This document shows, piece by piece, positions 1-5,188 of a DNA stretch of 11,368 bases. Both the position numbers and the translations under genes were made by a program. Origin of the DNA: DASXMX01 sp036794395 (GTDB taxonomy: Bacteria > Planctomycetota > Phycisphaerae > Tepidisphaerales > Tepidisphaeraceae); the NCBI GenBank assembly GCA_036794395.1, contig DAIRGS010000233.1, positions 1 through 11,368 on the forward strand. The letters are read 5' to 3'. Within the stretch, counting starts at the first letter, position 1, and the number at the start of each line of letters is the position of its first letter. The notes beneath the pieces are model-generated. The model was not told the DNA's origin and did no database searches. It worked only from the letters and a program-made list of their open reading frames with translations.

Positions 1-36
1 CTCCCTACCCTCCCCCGGCGTACCGGTGGAGGGAAA
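1..36. repeat. Family A hairpin repeat, copy 1
   Basis: Positions 8-33 fold into a near-perfect hairpin: a CCCTCC/GGAGGG stem, one mismatched position, a CCGG/CCGG stem and a 4-nt loop (CGTA on this strand, TACG on the other). The whole of 1-36 is the exact reverse complement of 9885-9920, and the 26-bp core recurs in the same orientation at 9981-10006. It lies upstream of the ComM-like gene. It looks like a REP-type intergenic palindrome. Whether it ends an upstream transcript cannot be told because the upstream gene lies outside the window. Confidence 0.85.
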
Positions 37-132
37 CAAAGGGAAGCCGCCGAAGCTGTCACGCGCCCCAAAATCAACGCCCCACACTCCCGTTTTTGCG
101 ACCCCCCAACCCCGCATGGTAAGCTCCCGCCA

Positions 133-1635
133 ATGCTCTCCCGCGTTCACTCCTTCATCCTCTTCGGCATCGACGCCCTCCTCTGCGAGGTCGAAGTCGA
201 TGTTGCCGTGCACGGCTTGGAAAAAACCACCGTCGTCGGGCTGGCGCAGACAGCCGTGAAGGAATCGATCGAGCGCGTGCATCGCGCTATTCTCAATTGC
301 GGCTATCCGTTCACCGCACACGCCCTGCTCATCAATCTCGCGCCGGCTGACATCAAAAAAGAAGCCACCGCCCTCGATCTCCCCATCGCGATCGGCGTGC
401 TTCGCGGCACCAACTGCATTCAGGGCGATGCCCACAAACAGTTCCTCATCGCCGGTGAACTCGCTCTTGATGGCCGGGTTCGAAAGATCAGGGGCGGGCT
501 CTCCCTCGCGCTGCTCGCCAAGGAAAAAAAGTTTCGCGGCGTGATCCTTCCCGAGGAGAATGCCCGCGAAGCCGCCGTCGTTGAAGGCATCGAAGTCTAT
601 CCGGTGAAGACCCTGGCTCAGGCGGCTTCATTCCTCAACGAGCTGCTGCCTCTGGAACCCTATGAACTTGATGGCCAGCCCTATCAACAGTCTCAAGTCT
701 CGGCCGCCCTCGATTTCTCCGATGTCCGCGGCCAGGAAGCCGTCAAGCGCGCGATCACCATCGCGTGTGCCGGAAATCACAACATTCTGATGGTCGGCCC
801 GCCCGGCACCGGCAAATCCATGCTCGCCCAGCGCATGCCCGCCATCCTTCCGCCGCTCACGCGTGCTGAATCCCTTGAAACCACCCGCATCTATTCCGCC
901 ATGGGTCTGCTCCCCGATGGCGTCGCACTGATGGATCAGCGTCCCGTTCGAACCCCCCATCACTCGGCCACCGCCCAGGCCCTGGTCGGCGGCGGCACCA
1001 TTCCCAAGCCCGGCGAAGTGTCCATGGCCCATCATGGCATCCTCTTCCTTGACGAGCTTCCCGAATTCAGCCGGCACGTGCTCGAAACGCTCCGCCAGCC
1101 GATCGAATCCGGGGAAGTTACCGTGGCCCGAGTGCATGGCTCGGCAAAATTTCCCGCCCGCTTCATGCTCGTGGCCGCCATGAACCCCACCGCCAGCGGA
1201 TATGCCTCCACCGACACCCGCGCCAAGGACAAATACCTCTCCAAGCTGTCCGGCCCCCTGCTCGATCGCATCGACATTCACATCGAAGTCCCCGCCGTCC
1301 CCTACCGCGAGCTGACCGGTCGAAAAGCCGGCACCGATACCGCAACGATGCGCAATCAGGTTCTTGCCGCCCGCGATATTCAGATCAAGCGTTTCCCCGA
1401 CGGCGGCAGCAACGCCCGCATGGACAGCCGCCAGCTTCGCCAGTTTTGTGATCTGAATGACACTTGCCTCCTGCTGATGAAGCAGGCCATGGACGAAATG
1501 GGCCTCAGCGCCCGGGCATTCGACAAAGTCCGTCGCGTGGCCCGAACCATCGCCGACTTAAACGCCGCCGAACGAATCAACGAAGACCACATCGCCGAAG
1601 CAGTCCAGTATCGTTTGCTTGATCGAAAGTTCTAA
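133..1635 (+). CDS. comM: YifB/ComM family Mg-chelatase-like AAA+ ATPase
   Basis: This 500-residue protein has the usual length and order of the YifB/ComM family. An N-terminal ChlI-like domain (about 1-170, opening MLSRVHSFILFGIDALLCEV) is followed by an AAA+ Mg-chelatase core and a C-terminal helical domain. Walker A GPPGTGKS is at residues 222-229, Walker B ILFLDE at 303-308, and the family motif TPHHSA lies between them. ComM is a hexameric helicase that promotes branch migration during integration of transforming DNA; many bacteria without known competence also carry it. The ATG at 133 is chosen because MLSRV is the typical family N-terminus; no clear ribosome binding site precedes it. 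One oddity: where many homologues have the cysteine-rich MNPCPCGY segment followed by a C-x-C pair, this protein reads MNPTASGYASTDTRAKDKY, so the putative zinc cysteines are absent. It stands alone, 629 bp before the next gene. Family assignment is very secure; a role in DNA uptake here is inferred. Confidence 0.95.
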   Translation: MLSRVHSFILFGIDALLCEVEVDVAVHGLEKTTVVGLAQTAVKESIERVHRAILNCGYPFTAHALLINLAPADIKKEATALDLPIAIGVLRGTNCIQGDAHKQFLIAGELALDGRVRKIRGGLSLALLAKEKKFRGVILPEENAREAAVVEGIEVYPVKTLAQAASFLNELLPLEPYELDGQPYQQSQVSAALDFSDVRGQEAVKRAITIACAGNHNILMVGPPGTGKSMLAQRMPAILPPLTRAESLETTRIYSAMGLLPDGVALMDQRPVRTPHHSATAQALVGGGTIPKPGEVSMAHHGILFLDELPEFSRHVLETLRQPIESGEVTVARVHGSAKFPARFMLVAAMNPTASGYASTDTRAKDKYLSKLSGPLLDRIDIHIEVPAVPYRELTGRKAGTDTATMRNQVLAARDIQIKRFPDGGSNARMDSRQLRQFCDLNDTCLLLMKQAMDEMGLSARAFDKVRRVARTIADLNAAERINEDHIAEAVQYRLLDRKF

Positions 1636-2264
1636 AAGCCTCAGCGTTCGGCTGGCGAGCCGCCATTCCTATCCCTCATGAATCAAATGTCCAACCCTGG
1701 TCTCAAGCTGAACTATGAACAACGCAAGGCCCGATCTCGAATCTGCGCGGCGACAATCATTATCTAAATGACCGTGCGCAATTCCGTGCCATTGCATTTA
1801 CGTGGCACGGCTTTCTAAGCCGTGGTTGGTGGAGCCGCGGGTCTAGCGACGGGTGGTATGTGGGAAAACCAACTTGCCGAATCGGGCATTTCCTTCCGAA
1901 GAATCAGAAGGTTGTCCGGACGTCGAAACCTGGTTTTCCCACATCTGACCCGGCGCTGATCGTCATCCCCCTCCATCATGGCTTAGAAAGCCATGTCACA
2001 AAAAGCGCGGAATCGCGCACGGTCATTTAGTTGGCTCTGCTCACGACCGCAATGCTTGGAGCGGTGCCGATTGCCATTTACTTGCGATTGCGAGAGCGAT
2101 TCTCAGCGCGTTGGGTAGGTTTTGCGGCCGCGGCGCAACTAAAACCGAACGTGCTGGACACGAATATCCCTCAATTCAAAGCTCCGCCCGCAAAGGCCCA
2201 CATAAATTCTCTGGAATTTTGCGGTTCTTCTTTTGGCGCAAAATCGTAATATGTATGCATCACA
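1636..2264. other. Non-coding 629-bp stretch between comM and the receiver gene
   Basis: No convincing gene is present. Right after the comM stop a small hairpin (CGGCT/AGCCG, 1649-1662) could act as a weak terminator, but no T-run follows. The middle is occupied by the long nested inverted repeat at 1764-2030. The rest (2031-2264) is AT-richer and holds a 72-codon TTG-start open frame (2031-2249). Its first 30 residues look hydrophobic and are followed by a basic stretch, but it has no ribosome binding site and I recognise no homologue, so it is not called. A GTAATATGTATGCAT stretch just before 2265 could hold the -10 region of the receiver gene; no matching -35 is evident. Confidence 0.6.
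1764..2030. repeat. Long nested inverted repeat (composite hairpin element 1)
   Basis: Two arms of roughly 100 bp (1764-1871 and 1931-2030) are imperfect reverse complements around a 59-bp centre. Outer arm: CTAAATGACCGTGCGCAATTCC-type sequence at 1764-1785 matches the complement of 2009-2030 at 21 of 22 positions. Middle arm: 1802-1826 pairs with 1976-1998. Inner arm: ATGTGGGAAAACCA at 1858-1871 matches 1931-1944 exactly, with AGCG-CGGGT in register beside it. Each middle arm is also a perfect local hairpin: CACGGCTT-TCT-AAGCCGTG on the left and CATGGCTT-AGA-AAGCCATG on the right. The C-to-T change is compensated within each hairpin. The sub-part 1796-2002 shares both ends with the element at 4985-5152. 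No target-site duplication or coding capacity is seen. It could be a MITE-like element, a REP/BIME-type composite, or a structured transcript. Confidence 0.85.
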
Positions 2265-2687
2265 ATGGTGTTGCACAGTGATTTACCCGCCTCTCGTGTT
2301 CGAATTCTGCTCTGTGATGACTCCCCCGTCGAACGCTTGGCCCTCGGTCACTTCCTGCGAAATTCCGGCTACGACGTCGATGAAGCCGGCGATGGTGAGT
2401 CCGCAATTCAGCATCTGAAAAATCGCGAAGTTCATCTGCTCCTTCTGGATCTCCAGATGCCCGATGTCGACGGCTTCGATGTCCTCACTTACATGCAGAC
2501 ACATCGCCGCTCACTGCCGGTCATTCTGCTTTCAGGGATGCCTCTGGACGACATTCAGCACAGAATGCACGTCCTCCCCGAGCCGGAGCTTCCTCCCCTG
2601 CTTCTTAAGCCCATTGATACCGACCAGCTTCTCGGCATCGTCGAGCTGCAACTCAGCGGCCAACTCCCCACCTCACACAAAGCCTGA
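2265..2687 (+). CDS. Single-domain response regulator (CheY-like receiver)
   Basis: The 140-residue protein consists of one receiver domain. The acidic pair is D18-D19 (LLCDDS), the phospho-acceptor is D62 (LLLDLQMPDVDG), the switch serine is S90 (LLSG), and the conserved lysine is K115 (LLLKP); all key residues are present. There is no DNA-binding or enzymatic output domain, only a short tail after about residue 130. It probably relays phosphoryl groups or controls a partner by protein contact. No histidine kinase lies in the window, so the partner is unknown. The ATG at 2265 gives about 11 residues before the first beta strand; no good ribosome binding site is seen. The SDR gene begins 58 bp downstream with an unrelated function, so co-transcription is possible but uninformative. 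Confidence 0.92.
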   Translation: MVLHSDLPASRVRILLCDDSPVERLALGHFLRNSGYDVDEAGDGESAIQHLKNREVHLLLLDLQMPDVDGFDVLTYMQTHRRSLPVILLSGMPLDDIQHRMHVLPEPELPPLLLKPIDTDQLLGIVELQLSGQLPTSHKA

Positions 2688-2695
2688 GAAGCCCA

Positions 2696-2724
2696 GGTAC
2701 AACCCTACAATGTGGCGCTGTACC
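2696..2724. repeat. Small inverted repeat between receiver and SDR genes
   Basis: GGTACA at 2696-2701 is complementary to TGTACC at 2719-2724 across a 17-nt loop, in the 58-bp gap between the two genes. There is no T-run, so an intrinsic terminator is not supported. It could be an operator half-site pair or chance. Confidence 0.3.
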
Positions 2725-2745
2725 GTTCCCGAGTAACATCTAAGA

Positions 2746-3444
2746 ATGACTCCCCAAACCGTCTTGATTACCGGCGCTGGCCGAGGCATCGGTCGCGCTG
2801 CCGCGATTGAACTCGCGTCGGCCGGCTATCAAATCGTCCTGCTTGCGCGCAACGAACCTGAACTGGCTGAGACCGCTCGCCTCGCCGGCGACGGATTGGT
2901 TCTACCAACTGATGTGACGGACTCCGGCCAAATCGACGCCGCGATCGCGCGCACCATCCAAACCTATCAGCGACTCGACGCGATCGTCCATTGCGCGGGC
3001 CTTGCGCCGATTCTCGCAATCGACGCCACGTCAAACGAGCAATGGCGCGCCGTCCTCGATACCAATCTCTCAGCCGCCTTCTATCTCTGCCGCGCCGCAT
3101 GGCCCCACTTCAAGCGTCAAAAATCCGGCGTAGTCGTCAATATCTCCTCCGAAGCCTCGCGCGATCCCTTCGCCGGTTTCGCCGCCTATGGCGCCGCCAA
3201 GGCGGGCCTGAACCTCTTCGGTCGCTCCGCCGCCCGCGAAGGCCACCCGTTCAACATTACAGTCCACACGCTCGCCCCTTCCGCCGTCGAAACCGCGATG
3301 TTCCGCCAGATCGCAACCCCAGAGCAATACCCGGCCGATAAAACCCTCACCCCCGCCGACGTCGCGCGGGTCATTCTTCAATGTGTCCGGGGCGATCTGC
3401 GTCATACCTCGGGTGAGGTCATCTATCTGCATCGAACGGTATGA
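2746..3444 (+). CDS. SDR family NAD(P)-dependent oxidoreductase
   Basis: A classical short-chain dehydrogenase/reductase of 232 residues, slightly shorter than the usual 245-260. The Rossmann cofactor motif TGAGRGIG is at residues 9-16, the acidic D56 (PTDVTD) sits at the adenine-binding site, and the structural motif reads HCAG (82-85) in place of the usual NNAG. Catalytic residues are N107, S135 (NISS), Y148 and K152 (YGAAK). R35 after beta-2 (LLARN) suggests possible NADP preference. The substrate cannot be deduced; homologues of this type include ketoacyl-reductase-like and sugar or alcohol dehydrogenases. The ATG at 2746 leads directly into the first beta strand, so the start is secure, although the ribosome binding site is weak. 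No pathway partner is adjacent. Confidence 0.93.
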   Translation: MTPQTVLITGAGRGIGRAAAIELASAGYQIVLLARNEPELAETARLAGDGLVLPTDVTDSGQIDAAIARTIQTYQRLDAIVHCAGLAPILAIDATSNEQWRAVLDTNLSAAFYLCRAAWPHFKRQKSGVVVNISSEASRDPFAGFAAYGAAKAGLNLFGRSAAREGHPFNITVHTLAPSAVETAMFRQIATPEQYPADKTLTPADVARVILQCVRGDLRHTSGEVIYLHRTV

Positions 3445-3491
3445 GTGAGTCGACGCCCGACTCAAACCCGTACCAACCAATCAATATCCAA

Positions 3492-3571
3492 TGTCATCCT
3501 GGAGCGAAGCGAAGGATCTGATTCAGAACAATCTTTCACCCCCAGATCCTTCGCTTCGCTCCAGGATGACA
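3492..3571. repeat. Perfect 29-bp inverted repeat with 22-nt spacer
   Basis: Positions 3492-3520 and 3543-3571 are exact reverse complements (TGTCATCCTGGAGCGAAGCG at the left edge; GCTCCAGGATGACA at the right edge). The potential hairpin has a 29-bp stem and a 22-nt loop. It begins 47 bp after the SDR stop codon and could act as a transcript-end structure, but no T-run follows. A sequence resembling TCCTTCGCTTCGCTCCAGGATGACA is, to my recollection, a common interspersed intergenic repeat in environmental bacterial genomes; I could not check this. Confidence 0.92.
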
Positions 3572-3630
3572 AACACTGATACCATCACAGAAGATTTTCC
3601 GCCGGAATCACCCCTCCCTCCCCTTTTCTT

Positions 3631-3712
3631 CTCCGTGTCCTCTCTTCGAGCCTGAGCCTCAGCCCGCGACGAGCTCGGTCGAGTCGAGCCGAAGGCCGTG
3701 CCTCCGTGGTGA
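3631..3712. repeat. Repeat-derived spacer, possibly an interrupted CTCCGTG-type repeat
   Basis: The motif CTCCGTG occurs at 3631-3637 and again as CCTCCGTGGTGA at 3701-3712. Between them is a 58-bp segment (3638-3695) whose ends carry CTTCG and CGAAG, flanked on both sides by CCGTG (3633-3637 and 3696-3700). This looks like a small palindromic unit inserted into another repeat with a 5-bp duplication, though chance cannot be excluded. The segment also contains GCTCG/CGAGC (3673-3689). It matters for annotation because the longest open frame of the next gene would start inside this repeat, which argues for the later start at 3781. Confidence 0.45.
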
Positions 3713-3780
3713 CCCCTCTTTTGCCCGCCGTTTCCTCAATTCACATCGCACCCGCGCCCACCCGCGTCTATCATCAGGCC

Positions 3781-4323
3781 GTGACGATCAGTCCTCATCC
3801 AACTCCGCCGCCACGTTGGCTCGATCTGGCCGAGGACGTTCTTCTGCGCGACTGCCATTTTGAAATATTCCGCGGCCCGGGCCCCGGCGGGCAGAAGCGC
3901 AACAAGACCAGCAATGCCGTCCGGCTCGTTCACACGCCGACAAAAATCACGGTCGTGGCCGGGGAATCGCGCTCACAGGCGGAGAACAAGGATCGCGCCG
4001 TAAAGCGCCTCAAGCTTCGCATCGCCATTGATATTCGTCATGCGATTGATCCCCGTTTCTGGGAACCGCCCGCCTGGTTCGCGAAAGCAACTCAGGCCGG
4101 TCGCCTTGCCATCTCGCATCACAATGAGCACTACCCGCGTACTGCCGCGATTGTGCTGGACCTGCTTAACTCCCAACGCGGCAGCGTTGGCAATGCAGCA
4201 AAATTGCTGGGAGTCACCACCTCGTCGGTCGTGAAATTTCTAGCGGCCGAACCCTCGCTCTGGGCCGCCGCGAATTTGATCCGCAAATCCGCCAGCCTCC
4301 CACCCATGGATCCGCGAAATTGA
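3781..4323 (+). CDS. GGQ-domain peptide chain release factor-like protein
   Basis: This 180-residue protein carries a class I release-factor catalytic domain near its N-terminus. From the chosen start, GPGGQKRNKTSNAVRL spans about residues 34-49 with GGQ at 36-38, and the following SRSQAENK is typical of RF-1 domains. The glutamine of GGQ acts in peptidyl-tRNA hydrolysis at the ribosomal peptidyl transferase centre. There is no codon-recognition domain, so it resembles rescue factors of the ArfB type, but instead of a short basic tail it has a C-terminal region of about 85 residues. That region contains an HTH-like stretch, GSVGNAAKLLGVTTSSVVKF. The open frame extends upstream to GTG 3706, but those 25 codons begin in repeat DNA, so GTG 3781 with a weak AGG before it is preferred. 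Similar short GGQ proteins are known in planctomycetes. The function (ribosome rescue or an unknown hydrolysis) is inferred. Confidence 0.85.
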   Translation: MTISPHPTPPPRWLDLAEDVLLRDCHFEIFRGPGPGGQKRNKTSNAVRLVHTPTKITVVAGESRSQAENKDRAVKRLKLRIAIDIRHAIDPRFWEPPAWFAKATQAGRLAISHHNEHYPRTAAIVLDLLNSQRGSVGNAAKLLGVTTSSVVKFLAAEPSLWAAANLIRKSASLPPMDPRN

Positions 4324-4351
4324 TCGCAAGAGGCTGCCCGCAAAATTCATG

Positions 4352-4500
4352 ATTCACCGCAGAGGCGCAGAGATCGCAGAGAAAACCGAGGGGAGGGATG
4401 AGTGAGCTGGGCCATGTGCGCGACAAACTGTTCTGTGATTTCACATATAAGCTCTTGCGCCTTCTGAATTCTCTGCGTACTCGGCGTCTCTGCGGTGAAT
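4352..4500. repeat. Imperfect inverted repeat, TTCACCGCAGAG type
   Basis: ATTCACCGCAGAGGCGCAGA and following bases at 4352-4384 are an imperfect reverse complement of 4469-4500, which ends CGTCTCTGCGGTGAAT. Both copies continue as CGCAGAGAA after the variable middle. The arms are separated by about 84 bp without features. The right arm overlaps the GTG at 4495 that would give the longest reading of the next gene, so this repeat supports placing the true start further in. It fills the gap between the release-factor-like and thioesterase genes. Confidence 0.82.
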
Positions 4501-4539
4501 AATCCGGCTGAGCTGCTAACCGAAGGTGAAACGGACAAA

Positions 4540-4962
4540 ATGGAACCGGTTTACATTCACTCAATTGTCGTGAGCCAATCCGTCATCGACGCCAACGGCC
4601 ACGCCAGCAACATCGAGTTCATCCGTTGGATGCAGGAAGCCGCGGTGGCCCACGCCGACGCGGCCGGCTGCACCGCCGCCACGCGCGACGCCGGCGCAAC
4701 GTGGGTCGTCCGCTCTCACCAGATCGAATACCTCCGCCCCGCGATGGTCAACGACCAGGTCCAGATTCGAACTTCGGTCGCGGATTTCCGTCGGGCGTTT
4801 TCCCGCCGGAAGTACGAGTTCGTCCGCCAGGCCGATCAAGCTGTCCTTGCTCGAGGAGAAACAAACTGGGTCTTCTTGGACATCGCCACCAGCCGCCCAA
4901 AATCCATCCCACCCCACATCGCGGCGATGTTCGAATTGTTGCCGGACGAACAGAAGCCATAA
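4540..4962 (+). CDS. Hotdog-fold acyl-CoA thioesterase
   Basis: A 140-residue single hotdog domain of the 4HBT/YbgC-FadM type, which hydrolyses acyl-CoA or aromatic-CoA thioesters in the cytoplasm. The active-site segment reads VIDANGHASNIEFIRWMQEA, with the probable catalytic D17 and H21/N24 on the first long helix. The later strands (VRSHQIEYLRPAMVNDQVQI, then RRKYEFVRQADQAVLARGETNWVFLD) follow the family pattern. The start is ATG 4540, preceded 11 bp upstream by AAGGTGA, a good Shine-Dalgarno match. The longer reading from GTG 4495 begins in a repeat arm and adds 15 residues outside the domain. The acyl substrate is unknown and no fatty-acid operon surrounds it. It is convergent with the transporter gene. 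Confidence 0.9.
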   Translation: MEPVYIHSIVVSQSVIDANGHASNIEFIRWMQEAAVAHADAAGCTAATRDAGATWVVRSHQIEYLRPAMVNDQVQIRTSVADFRRAFSRRKYEFVRQADQAVLARGETNWVFLDIATSRPKSIPPHIAAMFELLPDEQKP

Positions 4963-4984
4963 CAGATCCGCGAATGCTTCAAGT

Positions 4985-5152
4985 ATTCACGTGGCACGGT
5001 GCTTCCAGCCCGTGTGCCGTGGTACGCCACGGCATCGGCCATAGGCCGATCCGGCAATCGCGTCAGCGATGAATGCAAAAACAGATTCCTGCTTAAAGAA
5101 TCGCCCAAGCGCGTGATTACACGCCCATGGGCAAGGATGCCCATGCCACAAA
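4985..5152. repeat. Chain of seven hairpins (composite hairpin element 2)
   Basis: Between convergent genes, nearly every base belongs to a small hairpin. In order: 4995-5014 (CACGG-T-GCT/AGC-CCGTG); 5015-5034 (TGCCGTGG, loop TACG, CCACGGCA); 5034-5050 (ATCGGCC, ATA, GGCCGAT); 5057-5070 (ATCGC, GTCA, GCGAT); 5084-5102 (GATTC/GAATC); 5111-5124 (GCGTG, ATTA, CACGC); 5126-5145 (CATGGGCA, AGGA, TGCCCATG). The first and last also form an inverted pair, GTGGCACGG at 4991 against CCATGCCAC at 5141. The ends, ATTCACGTGGCACGG and CCATGCCACAAA, match those of 1796-2002 at 14 of 15 and 11 of 12 positions. It may serve as a bidirectional transcript end, but its complexity exceeds that need. Confidence 0.85.
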
Positions 5153-5188
5153 GACAGCCCGCCGATCCTTTAACGCAACCAGTCGTAA

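Noticed and set aside
628..1281. A 217-codon open frame on the minus strand inside the comM-like gene
   Set aside because: Its translation is rich in Gly, His and Ala with no family resemblance, and it lies fully antisense to a gene with clear motifs. It is a composition-driven shadow.
1764..2030. Insertion sequence or transposon with a transposase
   Set aside because: There is no open frame of useful size inside the arms, and no target-site duplication could be found at the outer ends.
2031..2249. A 72-codon frame with a hydrophobic start, downstream of the long inverted repeat
   Set aside because: It has a TTG start placed directly at the repeat edge, no ribosome binding site and no recognisable family. 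It could be a gene remnant, but the evidence is too thin for a call.
3492..3571. Rho-independent terminator for the SDR gene
   Set aside because: The stem is far longer than a typical terminator and is not followed by a T-run; a repeat element is the better description.
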